From Alistipes sp. (GTDB lineage: Bacteria; Bacteroidota; Bacteroidia; Bacteroidales; Rikenellaceae): 64,000 nucleotides of DNA. The stretch spans positions 1-64,000 of the forward strand of contig JAFLRR010000003.1 of assembly GCA_022511345.1 (NCBI GenBank). The letters are read 5' to 3'. The notes beneath the pieces were generated by a model. It had not been told where the DNA came from. It was given only the letters and a program-made list of their open reading frames with translations, and did no database searches. This document shows positions 33,844 to 44,515 of the stretch, piece by piece. How positions within the stretch are numbered: position 1 is the first letter of the stretch; each line of letters opens with the position of its first letter. The translations under genes and the position numbers were made by a program.

Positions 33844-35586
33844 ATGGAAAACGAACTGGAAAAAACTGTGCTTGCCAAAGCTCAGTCGTGGCTTGACGGA
33901 GACTATGACGAGGCGACCAAAGAACAGGTGCGTCTGATGATTCAGAACGACCGCAAGGAGTTGATAGAGAGCTTCTACAAAGATCTCGAATTCGGTACGG
34001 GCGGTCTGCGCGGCATCATGGGTGCAGGCTCCAACCGCATGAATATCTACACCGTGGGCGCCGCTACGCAGGGTCTGGCCAACTATCTGAAGAAAAATTT
34101 CGCGGGCGAACAGATTCGCGTAGCCATAGGTCACGACAGCCGCAACAATTCGCGTCTGTTTTCGGAGCATGTGGCCGACATCTTCGCTTCGAACGGATTC
34201 ACCGTCTATCTGTTCGACTCGCTCCGCCCCACTCCCGAGCTGAGCTTCGCCATTCGCGAGCTGAAATGCCACTCGGGCGTAGTGGTCACGGCGTCGCACA
34301 ACCCCAAGGAGTATAACGGCTACAAGGCCTACTGGACCGACGGTTCGCAGGTAACCGAACCCCACGACAAGAACATCATCGAGGAGGTCTCGAAGATTAC
34401 GGCTACGAGTCAGGTGCTGCGCGGTAAGAATCCCGAGAACATAACCATTCTCGGCGAGGAGTTCGACGAGATATATCTCAACAGCATCCACGAGCTTTCG
34501 CTCTCGCCCGAGTGCGTGGCAAAGCACAAGGATATGAAGATTGTCTACACCCCGCTGCACGGCTCGGGCGTGCGTCTTGTGCCCGCTTCGCTCAAGAAGT
34601 TCGGATTCGCCAACGTCAAGCTGGTTCCCGAGCAGGCCGTAGTCGACGGCAACTTCCCCACTGTCGAGTCGCCCAACCCCGAGGAGCGCAAGACCATGTC
34701 TATGGCTATCGAGATGGCGGCACGCGAGGGTGCCGAACTGGTGCTTGCCACCGACCCCGATTCGGACCGCATCGGCGTTGCGCTGCGCAATGCCAAGGGC
34801 GAGTATGTGCTGCTTAACGGCAACCAGACCCTGGTGCTGCTGATGAGCTATCAGCTTACCCGCTGGGCCGAGCTGGGCAAGCTCGACGGCAACCAGTTCG
34901 TCGTGAAGACCATCGTAACCTCGCAGATGGCCAACGCCGTTGCCGAGCACTTCGGCGTGAAGTGCTACGACTGTCTGACGGGCTTCAAGTATATCGCCAA
35001 GATTATCCGCGAGAACGAGGGCAAGGCCAAGTACATAGGCGGCGGCGAGGAGTCGTTCGGCTATCTGGCCGGCGACTACGTTCGCGACAAGGATGCCGTG
35101 TCGGCCTGCTCGCTGGCGGCCGAGGCTGCGGCATGGGCCAAGGAGACGATGGGCCTGACTCTGTACGAGTGGCTGCAGGAGCTCTACGTGAAGTACGGAT
35201 TCTACCGCGAAGGCCTGGTGTCGGTTGTCCGCAAGGGCAAGGAGGGTGCCGAGCTGATTCAGAAGATGATGGTAGACTTCCGTGCCAACCCGCCCAAGAC
35301 CATCCTCGGCTCTCCCGTTGTCAAAATCAACGACTTCAAGACGCTCGAGACGCTCGATGTCCTTACTGGCGAAAAGAGCCGCATCGAACAGGATTCGAGC
35401 AACGTGCTGCAGTGGTTCACCCAGGACGGCACCAAGGTTTCGGTGCGTCCGTCGGGCACGGAGCCCAAAATCAAGTTCTACTTCGGCGTTTGCGAGCCGC
35501 TGGCTTCGGTCGCTGACTACGAGAAGACTCTCGCGGCGCTCGATGCGAAGATCGAGGCGGTGAAAAAAGATCTCAAACTCGAGTAA
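33844..35586 (+). CDS. Phosphoglucomutase/phosphomannomutase
   Basis: A 580-residue alpha-D-phosphohexomutase interconverting hexose 1- and 6-phosphates. Active-site Ser lies in VVTASHNPKEYNGYK, the metal-binding loop in ATDPDSDRIG, sugar-binding in GGGEESFGYL and the phosphate-binding loop in VRPSGTEPKIKFY. Length fits the long PgmB/ManB class of Bacteroidota. It is monocistronic, with its own promoter and terminator. Preference for glucose or mannose is not decided. Confidence 0.93.
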   Translation: MENELEKTVLAKAQSWLDGDYDEATKEQVRLMIQNDRKELIESFYKDLEFGTGGLRGIMGAGSNRMNIYTVGAATQGLANYLKKNFAGEQIRVAIGHDSRNNSRLFSEHVADIFASNGFTVYLFDSLRPTPELSFAIRELKCHSGVVVTASHNPKEYNGYKAYWTDGSQVTEPHDKNIIEEVSKITATSQVLRGKNPENITILGEEFDEIYLNSIHELSLSPECVAKHKDMKIVYTPLHGSGVRLVPASLKKFGFANVKLVPEQAVVDGNFPTVESPNPEERKTMSMAIEMAAREGAELVLATDPDSDRIGVALRNAKGEYVLLNGNQTLVLLMSYQLTRWAELGKLDGNQFVVKTIVTSQMANAVAEHFGVKCYDCLTGFKYIAKIIRENEGKAKYIGGGEESFGYLAGDYVRDKDAVSACSLAAEAAAWAKETMGLTLYEWLQELYVKYGFYREGLVSVVRKGKEGAELIQKMMVDFRANPPKTILGSPVVKINDFKTLETLDVLTGEKSRIEQDSSNVLQWFTQDGTKVSVRPSGTEPKIKFYFGVCEPLASVADYEKTLAALDAKIEAVKKDLKLE

Positions 35587-35619
35587 TCATCCCTTCGGGC
35601 CGTCGATGGCCTGAACCTG

Positions 35620-35651
35620 CCGGGCTGCCATTTAAGGCAGCCCGGTTTTTT
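35620..35651 (+). terminator. Terminator of the phosphohexomutase gene
   Basis: A perfect 10-bp stem (35620-35629 with 35636-35645), 6-base loop, six T residues. Confidence 0.9.
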
Positions 35652-35677
35652 GCGGTTGGAAGCCGACTGCCCCGCTG

Positions 35678-36904
35678 CTATCTGTCACGGGGCTTTCGCT
35701 TGCCGTCGAGTATGGCAATCAGGCTCCGGTTGGCATTGTCTATTATCGAGGCTTCGAGCGAGGCGAGGTATATCTGCGTAGTCCGCTCGGAAGTGTGGCC
35801 CATTCCGGCGCTTATGACCGATATCGGTATGCGGTGGTTGCGCGCCGTCGTGGCCCACGTGTGCCGCGAGGCGTACGACGAGAGCTTCGGTTCCAGCCCG
35901 AGCAGCTCCGACAGCCTTCTCAGGCCGTTGTTGTACCGGCTCAGTGCGGCCTGGTACTGGGCATACGCCTTGCCAGGCTCCTCGGAGACGATGAGCGGAA
36001 AGACATACTGCGACTTATCGTCGCAGCTCCAATACCGCTCGATAATCTCTCGTATGCAGGGCTCGACCTTCACGCTCAGCGGCTGTCCCGTCTTGCGGCG
36101 CACGTAGTGAATCGTGTCGCCCATGATGTCGCACTTGCGCAGATAGGCCATGTCGACGAACGACATGCCGCGCATGCAGTAGCTGAATATGAATATGTCG
36201 CGTGTCATCGCCAGCTGCGACTTGGGCTCGAGCTTCATGTTTTTCAGCCGCAGCAGAGCCTGTTCGGTCATGGCCCGCTTCTGCGTGCGGTCGACGCCCG
36301 TGTAGACGTTGCGGAAGGGATATGTCTGCTCGGTAATGTGCTGCAGCACCGCCTTGTTGTATATTGAGCGCAGTATGCGCATGTAGAACGATATGGTGTT
36401 GCGCATCACGCCGCGCACCTGCAGCCAGTAGTTGTACGACTCGACTATGCGGTAGTCGAATGTCGACATGGGCACGTCGGCTCCTTTCAGAAAATTGTTG
36501 ATGCTGTTGAGTGTGCGCCGGTAGTTGCGTGCCGTGCCGAGGCGGTTGCGCGCAGCCAGCTGTGTTATCAGCTGGTTGGCATAGCCGGTTAACGAAACCC
36601 GTTTTTCGGGCGAGCGGAACATCATGGCTATGTCGTCTATGCCGTAGTCGGCGCCTGAGTTGTCGAGCATCTGCACAATCTGGCGGAAGAGCTCCTTGTC
36701 GCAGTTGATTCTCATCAGCATGTGCTGCATCTGCTCATCGGGAAAGTTGGCCTGATGATCGTTTAGCCTCTCCCACTGCCACGGATGTAGCTTCATGTGA
36801 GTGGTGATTTGCATGGCTCTGCGGCCGTGGCTGATTTGATAGTAGATCGAGCCCTGTTTGCCCGGGACCGTCGAGGGGCGGAATTTAACGGTTACTTTTG
36901 CCAT
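35678..36904 (-). CDS. Tyrosine recombinase (Bacteroidota integrase type)
   Basis: A 408-residue site-specific recombinase with an N-terminal arm-binding part (residues 1-100), a SAM-like core-binding domain (about 105-205) and a catalytic domain. Catalytic residues are R245 (CMRGMSF), K271, R347 (YASRHTW), H370 (GMGHTS) and nucleophile Y379 (TQIYL). The first His of the usual H-x-x-R box is Tyr344, a common variant in Bacteroidota integrases. It is complete, yet not beside a tRNA, phage or transfer genes, and no flanking direct repeats were seen. Role (integrase relic or DNA invertase) is open. Confidence 0.88.
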   Translation of the reverse strand: MAKVTVKFRPSTVPGKQGSIYYQISHGRRAMQITTHMKLHPWQWERLNDHQANFPDEQMQHMLMRINCDKELFRQIVQMLDNSGADYGIDDIAMMFRSPEKRVSLTGYANQLITQLAARNRLGTARNYRRTLNSINNFLKGADVPMSTFDYRIVESYNYWLQVRGVMRNTISFYMRILRSIYNKAVLQHITEQTYPFRNVYTGVDRTQKRAMTEQALLRLKNMKLEPKSQLAMTRDIFIFSYCMRGMSFVDMAYLRKCDIMGDTIHYVRRKTGQPLSVKVEPCIREIIERYWSCDDKSQYVFPLIVSEEPGKAYAQYQAALSRYNNGLRRLSELLGLEPKLSSYASRHTWATTARNHRIPISVISAGMGHTSERTTQIYLASLEASIIDNANRSLIAILDGKRKPRDR

Positions 36905-36981
36905 AAATAAATTGGGTTATGTTAATAAAACAAAACCCTAACCGCTGTCCCTCTCCGCCGAATGCGGAGCCACTCCTCAAT

Positions 36982-37629
36982 CTATTTCACCCTGATAAGA
37001 GTCAGACCGTCCCGCAGCGGCAGAATTACGTTCTCTACCCTATGATCGGCGGCCACCATGTCGTTGAACTCCTGCAGCGCTCTTGTGTGTCGGTCGTTGC
37101 GAGCTGCAGGCTGCAGCACCTTCCCCGACCATAGCACATTGTCGGCCGCTATGACCGAGCCGCTGTGCACGAGCGGGCGGCCTCCGTCGTCGCCCATGAG
37201 CATGCGGTAGTAATCGGGATACTCGCGCTTGTCGCCGTCGACGAATACGAAGTCGAACTCCGTTCCCAGGCCGCGTGCGAGGTCGAGCGCCGAGCCTATG
37301 TGAGCCTTGATTTTATCCCTGTGGGGGCTGCGGGCAAAGAACGGCTCGGCTATGGCTGCCGTCTCGTCCTCGACCTCGAAGGTGTGCAGTACGGCCCCCT
37401 CGTCGAGGCCGGCGGCCATCGACAGCGCCGAATAACCTGTGAACATGCCTATTTCGAGCACCGTGCGCGGCTTGAGCATGCGAATGAGCATCTCCAGCAG
37501 CCGTCCCTGCACGCGTCCCGAGAGCATGCGCGGCTGCACTACGCGCAGATTGGTCTCGCGGTCGAGTTCGTGCAGCAGCTCGTCTTCGGGCGTGGTTCTG
37601 TCGTTGATGTATCGTTCGAGCGCATCCAT
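36982..37629 (-). CDS. Class I SAM O-methyltransferase (CCoAOMT-like)
   Basis: A 215-residue O-methyltransferase of the catechol/caffeoyl-CoA family, related to bacterial tRNA- or catechol-modifying enzymes. SAM motif EIGMFTGYSAL, Asp motif FDFVFVDGDK and the metal-binding DNVLWSGKV are in place. It starts 7 bases after the M16 peptidase stop and is the last gene of the UvrA-M16 run. Substrate unknown. Confidence 0.85.
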   Translation of the reverse strand: MDALERYINDRTTPEDELLHELDRETNLRVVQPRMLSGRVQGRLLEMLIRMLKPRTVLEIGMFTGYSALSMAAGLDEGAVLHTFEVEDETAAIAEPFFARSPHRDKIKAHIGSALDLARGLGTEFDFVFVDGDKREYPDYYRMLMGDDGGRPLVHSGSVIAADNVLWSGKVLQPAARNDRHTRALQEFNDMVAADHRVENVILPLRDGLTLIRVK

Positions 37630-37635
37630 GGTTTT

Positions 37636-38859
37636 CTATTTATAAGTAAGACGCGACATTCCGGTGAGCACCTCGCCGGCCGTTTCTACGAGCTGGCCTG
37701 CCGTTACGGCGTCGATTTTCCGGCAGACCTCCTCGAATGTGTCGACCCGTCCGTGCGCAAGAAGGCTGCGGCCCGCACCGAGCATATAACCCTCATTGCT
37801 CTCCATCGATATGGCCAGCTGGGCTATGAACTGCTTCTTGGCCATCGACAGCCTGCGCGCTGTCAGCGGCTCGCGGCGCAGACGCTCTATCTCGGCATCA
37901 ACGAGCTCCATGCAGCGCTGGGCATTGATTTTGTCCGAGCTGAAATATATGGCGGCCATGCCGCTGTCGCAGTAAGGCGTGTAGCTCGCCTCGATGTTGT
38001 ACGAAAGTCCGTATTTTTCACGCACGGTGACATTGAGTCTCGAGTTGGCCGACGGTCCGCCGAGTATGTTTATCAGCAGCGCCAGCTGCAGCCGCCTTTT
38101 GTCCGAGGTGCCGTAGGCACGGCAGCCGGTTATGCAGTGCACCTGGTGGGTGTGTTTGTTCAGGCATTTGTCGAAAGGCTCGTTCAGGGGCGGCACGGTG
38201 CGGTCGAAAGCCCTCTGCGACGGTGCTGCCGTACCTAAATAGCGCATGGCCGTTCTCTCGGCTGCCTCGGGCGATATGTTGCCCACTGACGAGAAGACCA
38301 TCCTGTCGGTAGTATATGTGCGGCGCATGAAGGTTCTTATGTCATCGCCGGTGAAATGCATCACCGACCGCTTGTCGCCGAGTATGTTGTGGCCAATCTC
38401 CGAACCCTCGAACAGCAACTCCTCGAAGGAGTCGTAGATGGCATCTGCCGGCGAATCCTTGTAGGTGTTTATTTCGTCGCATATCACCTCGCGCTCCTTC
38501 TCCATCTCGCGGTCGGGAAAGACCGAGCCGAAGGCCACGTCGGCAATCAGCTCGGCGGCCTTGGCGAAGTCGCTGCGAAGCACCGTGGCGTGCAGCGTCG
38601 TCTCCTCCTTGGTGGTAAAGGCGTTCAGCTCTCCTCCCAGATTCTCCAGGCGGCAGTTGACCTGGTAGGCGCGCCGCTTGCCGGTGCCTTTGAAGAATCC
38701 GTGCTCGGTGAAGTGCGCCAGGCCGTACTCTCCGGCCAGCTCGTCGCGGCTGCCTGCCCCCGTTGTCAGTGCGCAGTGTACCACGTTGCCGCGCACCTGG
38801 CGGTGTATGCCGCGTATTCCGTTCGGAAGCGTATATATATGAAACTCTGACTTCTGCAC
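37636..38859 (-). CDS. M16 family zinc peptidase
   Basis: A 407-residue peptidase of the pitrilysin/insulinase family. The inverted zinc motif HxxEH is HFTEH near residue 47, with the third ligand in EREVICDEI. It has one active N-terminal half and a C-terminal lobe starting near residue 200, a typical length for short bacterial M16B enzymes. No signal peptide is present, so it is probably cytosolic. It lies 10 bases downstream of uvrA. Confidence 0.9.
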   Translation of the reverse strand: MQKSEFHIYTLPNGIRGIHRQVRGNVVHCALTTGAGSRDELAGEYGLAHFTEHGFFKGTGKRRAYQVNCRLENLGGELNAFTTKEETTLHATVLRSDFAKAAELIADVAFGSVFPDREMEKEREVICDEINTYKDSPADAIYDSFEELLFEGSEIGHNILGDKRSVMHFTGDDIRTFMRRTYTTDRMVFSSVGNISPEAAERTAMRYLGTAAPSQRAFDRTVPPLNEPFDKCLNKHTHQVHCITGCRAYGTSDKRRLQLALLINILGGPSANSRLNVTVREKYGLSYNIEASYTPYCDSGMAAIYFSSDKINAQRCMELVDAEIERLRREPLTARRLSMAKKQFIAQLAISMESNEGYMLGAGRSLLAHGRVDTFEEVCRKIDAVTAGQLVETAGEVLTGMSRLTYK

Positions 38860-38869
38860 TTTTGTAGCT

Positions 38870-41668
38870 CTATAATTTGTTCAGCCTTCGCAGACATTCG
38901 CCCGTGTGACTTGCGGCGCACTGCTCCACCTCGGCGGGAGTGCCGCTGCACACCACATATCCGCCCTGGTCGCCGGCTTCGGGACCGAGGTCTATGACGT
39001 GGTCGGCGCACTTTATCACGTCTGGGCTGTGCTCTACCACTACCACCGAATGCCCACGCTCTATGAGGGCCGAGAAGGCGTCGAGCAACTTCTTTATGTC
39101 GTGGAAATGCAGGCCTGTCGTGGGCTCGTCGAAGATGAACATCACATTGCCCTCAGACGAATCCTTCTGCAGAAACGACGCCAGCTTCACCCTCTGACTC
39201 TCGCCGCCCGAGAGTGTCGACGACGACTGCCCGAGCCTAACATAACCCAGACCCACGCTCTGCAGCGGTATGAGCCTTTCGACTATTCGGCGGCATACGG
39301 CGTCCGACGGCGCATCGGCGCCGAAGAACTCTATGGCCTCGTCGACGGTCATCTCGAGCACGTCGCATATGTTTTTGTCGCGGTATTTGACCTCGAGTAT
39401 ATCGTCCTTGAACCGTTTGCCGCCGCAGGCGTCGCACACCAGCTCCACATCGGCCATGAACTGCATGCCGACCTTTATGATACCCTCGCCCTGGCACTCC
39501 TCGCAGCGGCCTCCGGCCACGTTGAACGAGAAGTGCGAGGCGTTCAAACCCGTGTGCCGGGCATAGGGCTGCTCTGAGAACAGACGCCGTATCTCGTCAT
39601 AGGCCTTGATGTATGTCACCGGATTTGAACGTGTCGACTTGCCGATGGGATTCTGGTCTATCATCTCCACCGAACGGAGCATCGACGTGTCGCCCTTCAG
39701 ACCGTCGAAGTCGCCTGGCTTGATGCCCGTGTCGAGCAGCATGCGCCGCAGCGCCGGATAGAGTATTCCCTTTACCAGCGACGATTTGCCCGAACCGCTG
39801 ACGCCCGTTACGCAGACCATCACTCCGAGCGGTATGTCGACATCGATATTCTTGAGATTGTTCTCCCTTGCTCCGCATATCTTTATCTTTCCGCTGGGAT
39901 GCCGCACCGACTTGGGTACGGCTATGCTCTTGCGGCCGGTAAGATAGTCGGCCGTGAGGCTCTGTCGACATTCGGACAACTCCCCTGCCGCTCCTGCGAA
40001 TACTATCTCGCCGCCGTTCTCGCCGGCCTCGGGGCCCATGTCGATGATATAGTCGGCCGCGCGGATTATCTCCTCTTCGTGCTCGACGGTTATGACCGTG
40101 TTGCCCAAGTCGCGCAGCTGTTTGAGCACCTTGACCAGCCGCTGCGTGTCGCGCGGATGCAGACCTATGCTCGGTTCGTCGAGTATGTAAAGCGAGCCGG
40201 TGAGATTGCTGCCGAGCGACGTGGCGAGATTTATGCGCTGGCTCTCGCCTCCCGACAGAGTCGACGACAGACGGTCGAGCGTCAGATAGCCGAGCCCTAC
40301 GTCGCGCATGTACTGCAGACGCGTGCGAATCTCGACGAGTATGCGAGCCGTCTTCTCCCTGTCGCGCGCATCCAGATTCAGGTTGTCGAAGAACTCGGTC
40401 AGCGAATCGATGTTCATGGCTGCAAGGTCGGCAGCCGTCTTGCCGCCAACACGGACATATAGAGACTCTTTGCGCAGGCGGGTGCCGTTGCACAGCGGGC
40501 ATATGGTTTTGCCCGTATAGCGCGCCTTCATCACGCGGAACTGTATCTTGTGCCGCTGGCCGTCGATGTAGTCGAAGAAGTCGTTCAGACCGCTGAAATA
40601 GTCGTTGCCGCACCACAGCAGCCGTTTCTGTTCAGGCGTGAGGGCGTGGAAGGGCGTGTGTATCGGGAATCCGAATCTGTGCGCATTGTTGACCAGCTGC
40701 TCCTTCCAGCGGCGCATGGTATCGCCGCGCCAGCAGGCTATGGCATCCTCGTATATCGTGCGGCTCTTGTCGGGTATGACCAAATCCTCGTCTATGCCCG
40801 TAATCTTGCCGTAGCCCTCACATCGGGGACATGCACCCACGGGGTTGTTGTAGCTGAACATGTGCTCGTTGGGCTGCTCGAAAGTCATCCCGTCGGCCTC
40901 GAAGCGAGTCGAGAATTCGCGCTCCTCGTCGTCAGTGATTATGCGGCACACCCCGTCGCCGCAGGCGAGTGCGCGGGCTACCGAGTCGCGTATGCGCGTG
41001 GGCAGGTCGCTGTCTTCGCTGCCGCTTTTCAGTCGGTCTATTACGGCCAGCACCTTGCTTTGGTCCGTATTGGCGTCTGCCTGCTGGAGGAGATCCTCGG
41101 TGAGCATGGTGCGGCCATCGTATCTGACGCGCGGAATGCCGTCCGAGATGAGATTCATGAGCCTCTCGACCAGCGTCTGGCTGCTGTCAGGGACAAGCGG
41201 CGCCGCGATTGTCACGCGCACGCCCTCGCCGAGCGAGAGTATGTATTCGGCTATCTCGTCGGTGGACATGCACTTCACCTCGCGGCCCGATATGGGCGAG
41301 AAGGTGTGTCCGGCGCGAGCGAACAGAAGGCGTATGTAGTCGTAAATTTCGGTCGAGGAGCCGACTGTCGACCGCGGGTTGCGGGTGTTGACCTTCTGTT
41401 CTATGGCGATGGCCGGAGCTATGCCGGTTATCGAGTCGACGTCGGGCTTGGTTATCTTGCCCAGAAACAGACGCGCATATGCCGACAGACTCTCGACATA
41501 GCGTCGCTGTCCCTCGGCGAATATCGTATCGAACGCCAGCGTCGACTTGCCCGAGCCCGAAAGACCCGTCACCACCACGAGTTTGTTGTGCGGAATCTCG
41601 ACCGAGATATTCTTGAGGTTGTGGACACGGGCGCCCGTTATGCGTATGTATCTCTTTTCGTCGCTCAT
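38870..41668 (-). CDS. uvrA: Excinuclease ABC subunit A
   Basis: A 932-residue damage-recognition ATPase of nucleotide excision repair. It has two ABC modules with P-loops [12 protein letters not shown] and [11 protein letters not shown], two LSGGESQR signatures, and zinc-binding Cys pairs ([31 protein letters not shown]). Length matches the family. Its ATG overlaps the yigZ stop (41665-41668), so the two are translationally coupled. Confidence 0.97.
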   Translation of the reverse strand: MSDEKRYIRITGARVHNLKNISVEIPHNKLVVVTGLSGSGKSTLAFDTIFAEGQRRYVESLSAYARLFLGKITKPDVDSITGIAPAIAIEQKVNTRNPRSTVGSSTEIYDYIRLLFARAGHTFSPISGREVKCMSTDEIAEYILSLGEGVRVTIAAPLVPDSSQTLVERLMNLISDGIPRVRYDGRTMLTEDLLQQADANTDQSKVLAVIDRLKSGSEDSDLPTRIRDSVARALACGDGVCRIITDDEEREFSTRFEADGMTFEQPNEHMFSYNNPVGACPRCEGYGKITGIDEDLVIPDKSRTIYEDAIACWRGDTMRRWKEQLVNNAHRFGFPIHTPFHALTPEQKRLLWCGNDYFSGLNDFFDYIDGQRHKIQFRVMKARYTGKTICPLCNGTRLRKESLYVRVGGKTAADLAAMNIDSLTEFFDNLNLDARDREKTARILVEIRTRLQYMRDVGLGYLTLDRLSSTLSGGESQRINLATSLGSNLTGSLYILDEPSIGLHPRDTQRLVKVLKQLRDLGNTVITVEHEEEIIRAADYIIDMGPEAGENGGEIVFAGAAGELSECRQSLTADYLTGRKSIAVPKSVRHPSGKIKICGARENNLKNIDVDIPLGVMVCVTGVSGSGKSSLVKGILYPALRRMLLDTGIKPGDFDGLKGDTSMLRSVEMIDQNPIGKSTRSNPVTYIKAYDEIRRLFSEQPYARHTGLNASHFSFNVAGGRCEECQGEGIIKVGMQFMADVELVCDACGGKRFKDDILEVKYRDKNICDVLEMTVDEAIEFFGADAPSDAVCRRIVERLIPLQSVGLGYVRLGQSSSTLSGGESQRVKLASFLQKDSSEGNVMFIFDEPTTGLHFHDIKKLLDAFSALIERGHSVVVVEHSPDVIKCADHVIDLGPEAGDQGGYVVCSGTPAEVEQCAASHTGECLRRLNKL

Positions 41669-42276
41669 TCTTCAGTTTCGAGGGTCAGCCCCCCGATTTT
41701 TTCGAGTTTTCCGGACAGGGCCTCCGCACGGCCGCTGCGTATCGACAGCTGCATCGAGCAGATGTTGTCGAACAGCTGCGAGAGTATTGCCGGCTGCTCC
41801 TCCTTTATGCACTTCATCACCTCGTTCAGAGCTTCATACGGGAAGCTGACCGTGAACTTCACGTCGACGGTCCGCTCCACTATCTGGCTCGCCGCTATGG
41901 CCTCTTCGGCCGCCTCGCGGTAGGCGGCTATCAACCCGGGTACACCGAGTTTCGTGCCGCCGAAATAGCGGACCACGACCACCAGACAGTCTGTCAGCGA
42001 GTGAGAGAGCAGCTGTCCGAGTATAGGCCTTCCGGCGGTGCCGGAGGGCTCGCCGTCGTCATTGGCGCGGTAGCTCTCCCCTTTTGGCCCGAGCCGCCAG
42101 GCGTAGCAGCGGTGCGTGGCGTCGTAGTATCTCTTGCGCAGGGCGTCGAGGTGCTCGCGTATGGCCTGTTCGCCGTCGACAGGGTATGCGAATGCGAGGA
42201 ACTTGCTGCTTCGCTCCCTTAAGGCTGCCTCGGCTGGTGCGGCTATGGTCAGATAGGTATCCTCTCCTGCGCTCAT
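41665..42276 (-). CDS. YigZ/IMPACT family protein
   Basis: A 203-residue protein of the UPF0029/IMPACT family with the signature block [15 protein letters not shown] and [13 protein letters not shown]. The family is linked to translation or stress control, but the biochemical role in bacteria is unsettled. The C-terminal ferredoxin-like domain (from about residue 135) is present. It lies between lepB and uvrA in a tight minus-strand run, its stop overlapping the uvrA start. Confidence 0.9.
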   Translation of the reverse strand: MSAGEDTYLTIAAPAEAALRERSSKFLAFAYPVDGEQAIREHLDALRKRYYDATHRCYAWRLGPKGESYRANDDGEPSGTAGRPILGQLLSHSLTDCLVVVVRYFGGTKLGVPGLIAAYREAAEEAIAASQIVERTVDVKFTVSFPYEALNEVMKCIKEEQPAILSQLFDNICSMQLSIRSGRAEALSGKLEKIGGLTLETEE

Positions 42277-42285
42277 GGTCGTAGA

Positions 42286-43638
42286 CTATCTCACCTTGCG
42301 GAAGATTCTGTCCCAGCGTATGTTGCCCGGGAATTTCTTCGATTTGTCCAGCGACAGCCAAATGAACGATGCCTTGCCCACGATGTGGTCCTCGGGCACG
42401 AATCCCCAGAAGCGCGAGTCGGCCGAGTTGTGGCGGTTGTCGCCGGCCATGAAGTAGTAGTCCATGCCGAAAGTGTAGCTGTCGGCCGGCTCGGAATCGA
42501 TGCTGATTATGCCGTCGTCGCCGACACTGAGCCGGTGACCCTCATAGACGGTTATTATGCGCTCGTATAACGGCAGGTTGTCGGCCGTAAGCTCCACCTT
42601 GTCGCCCTTCCGGGGAACATAAAGCGGGCCGAAGTTGTCCTGCGTCCAGCGATATTCGTCGCTGTGGGGGAATACGTCGTCGGAACCTATGTACCGGCGT
42701 ATTGCTGTCACGTTGTCCATCTCCGAGACACGGGCCGCGGTTTCGGCGGTCATGGTCATGAAGTAGATAGAACCGCCGTTGGAGCCGTATTCGGTTATGC
42801 CGAGCCTATCTATGGCATAAGGCGTTATCGGAGTCGATGTCTCGACTATATAGGTATACTGCTTTCCGGGAATCTCCTCCTGCGGCTCTCCGTTGATGAA
42901 CATGTCGCCGTCGACGATGCGTATGGTGTCGCCGGGAATGGCCACGCAGCGCTTGATATAGTTCTCGCGCTTGTCCGTGGGACGGGTTATTACGGTGTAG
43001 TCGGCATTCAGGCGCCTGCGGCCCTCTTCCTTGCCGTAGATGCGCTCGTAGTCGCGCACCACGTCGTAATAGGTGACCGACTGATTCTCCAGCAGCACGC
43101 TGTCGCCGGCCGGGAAGGTGAATACAACCACGTCGTTGCGCTCTATGCCGCGCAGTCCTTTCAGACGGTGATAATCCCAGTGTATGGCCTCGGAGAACGA
43201 CTTGCGGTTGCCGGAGCCGGGCATAGTGTGGTGTACGAACGGGAATGCCAGCGGAGTCTGCGGCATCAGGGGGCCGTATGTCACCTTGCTGACGTAGAGA
43301 TAGTCGCCTATGAGCAGCGACTTCTCCATCGACGAGGTGGGTATTACATAGGGCTGGAAGATGAATATGTGCACCAGCGAAGCCACCACCGTGGCGAAAA
43401 TTATGGCGTTTACCCACTCGTAGACGGTCTTGTACAGCTTGCTGCGCTTGCACAGAGCCTCGTTGCGGCTGCCGATATAGCGCTTGAAGAGTTTCGATAT
43501 GTAGAAGTCGTAGATTATAGGCAGTCCGAGCAGCATCCACGGATTGCCCGTCCAGACCACGAACCACAGCGTGTATATGGTTGCCGCTATTGCGAACCGC
43601 AGCCAGCGGTTTGCGAGTATTTCGCGTATCTTCTTCAT
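42286..43638 (-). CDS. lepB: Signal peptidase I
   Basis: About 450 residues from ATG 43638; longer in-frame starts fall inside dapB. Two hydrophobic segments at the N-terminus anchor it in the inner membrane. The catalytic Ser is in PTSSMEKSL, the Lys in ENYIKRCVAIPGD, followed by box D (GDTIRIVDGD) and box E (GDNRHNSADSRFWG). It is longer than E. coli LepB because of an insert between the Ser and Lys boxes, as in other Bacteroidota. It follows dapB by 20 bases. Confidence 0.93.
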   Translation of the reverse strand: MKKIREILANRWLRFAIAATIYTLWFVVWTGNPWMLLGLPIIYDFYISKLFKRYIGSRNEALCKRSKLYKTVYEWVNAIIFATVVASLVHIFIFQPYVIPTSSMEKSLLIGDYLYVSKVTYGPLMPQTPLAFPFVHHTMPGSGNRKSFSEAIHWDYHRLKGLRGIERNDVVVFTFPAGDSVLLENQSVTYYDVVRDYERIYGKEEGRRRLNADYTVITRPTDKRENYIKRCVAIPGDTIRIVDGDMFINGEPQEEIPGKQYTYIVETSTPITPYAIDRLGITEYGSNGGSIYFMTMTAETAARVSEMDNVTAIRRYIGSDDVFPHSDEYRWTQDNFGPLYVPRKGDKVELTADNLPLYERIITVYEGHRLSVGDDGIISIDSEPADSYTFGMDYYFMAGDNRHNSADSRFWGFVPEDHIVGKASFIWLSLDKSKKFPGNIRWDRIFRKVR

Positions 43639-43658
43639 TGGCTTGTCGTTGTTACTTT

Positions 43659-44372
43659 CTACTTCAACATATCCTCCATGCCGAATACACCCTTGCGGCC
43701 GCACAGGAATTCGCCTGCCGCCACGGCTCCTGCCGCCAGCGTGCGGCGGTTCTTGATGGTGTGGCTGAGTACGAGGCGCTCGTCTTCGGACTCGTAGGTG
43801 ACGGTGTGGATGCCTGCTATTTCGCCCTCGCGAATCGATTCTACGGCTATCATCCGTGCGTCGTCTGTCTGGCCGCTGGCATATCCATCCTTGCGGTCGA
43901 GGCCGGCAGCTATCTGCTCGGCGAGCGTTATGGCCGTGCCGCTCGGAGCATCCTTCTTGTGGATGTGGTGCGTCTCGGAGAGCGAGACGTCGAAACTGTC
44001 GAAGCGGTTCATCATCTCGGCCAGCATTTTGTTCAGGCGGAACATGATGTTCACTCCGGGCGAGTAGTTCGAGGCATAGAAGAGCGCTCCGCCCCGCTCA
44101 CGGCACAGACGCTCCATCTCTGCCAGATGTTCGGTCCAGCCTGTGGTGCCGCTCACGACTGCGCAGCCGCACTCCAGGCAGGTGCGTATGTTGCGCTCGG
44201 CCGTAGCCGGCGTGGTGAACTCGAAAGCTACGTCTGCGCTCTCGAGATTGGCTGCGTTGAGGTCGGCAGCGTTGGCTTCGTCGACCTTGAGAACAATCTG
44301 GTGACCGCGCTGAACGAGTATGCGCTCTATTTCGCGTCCCATCTTACCGTAACCTATTATAGCGGCTTTCAT
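43659..44372 (-). CDS. dapB: 4-hydroxy-tetrahydrodipicolinate reductase
   Basis: A 237-residue enzyme of lysine/diaminopimelate synthesis. It has the NAD(P)-binding start MKAAIIGYGKMGREI, the SETHHIHKKDAPSGTA catalytic block with His and Lys, and VSGTTGW. ATG 44372 fits the family; the open frame runs 88 codons further upstream but that part covers the promoter and has no family resemblance. It is first gene of a unit with lepB, yigZ, uvrA, and M16. Confidence 0.94.
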   Translation of the reverse strand: MKAAIIGYGKMGREIERILVQRGHQIVLKVDEANAADLNAANLESADVAFEFTTPATAERNIRTCLECGCAVVSGTTGWTEHLAEMERLCRERGGALFYASNYSPGVNIMFRLNKMLAEMMNRFDSFDVSLSETHHIHKKDAPSGTAITLAEQIAAGLDRKDGYASGQTDDARMIAVESIREGEIAGIHTVTYESEDERLVLSHTIKNRRTLAAGAVAAGEFLCGRKGVFGMEDMLK

Positions 44373-44393
44373 AATTCGTGCAATTGATTCCGA

Positions 44394-44401
44394 CAAAGAT
44401 A
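44394..44401 (-). promoter_or_regulatory. Probable -7 element of dapB
   Basis: TATCTTTG on the minus strand matches TAnnTTTG, 22 bases before the dapB ATG. No -33 box at the right distance. Confidence 0.55.
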
Positions 44402-44460
44402 CTAAATCGCTGCCGAAATAAAAAACGTTTTGCAGGCAGTTCGTACACGATGGGCCATGT

Positions 44461-44491
44461 TTTGACGTTGGCGCCAAAAGAGCTATCTTTG
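44461..44491 (+). promoter_or_regulatory. Promoter of truA
   Basis: TTTG (44461-44464), a 19-bp spacer and TATCTTTG (44484-44491). It rules out the earlier in-frame start at 44378 and supports ATG 44516. Confidence 0.8.
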
Positions 44492-44515
44492 TATCGAGAA
44501 AAACGCTATTGGCAG

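Noticed and set aside
35586..36981. Integrated element around the tyrosine recombinase
   Set aside because: Flanks are core genes with no tRNA, direct repeats or transfer genes visible.
44378..44515. Upstream start for truA
   Set aside because: It lies over the truA promoter, and the extra residues do not match the TruA family.
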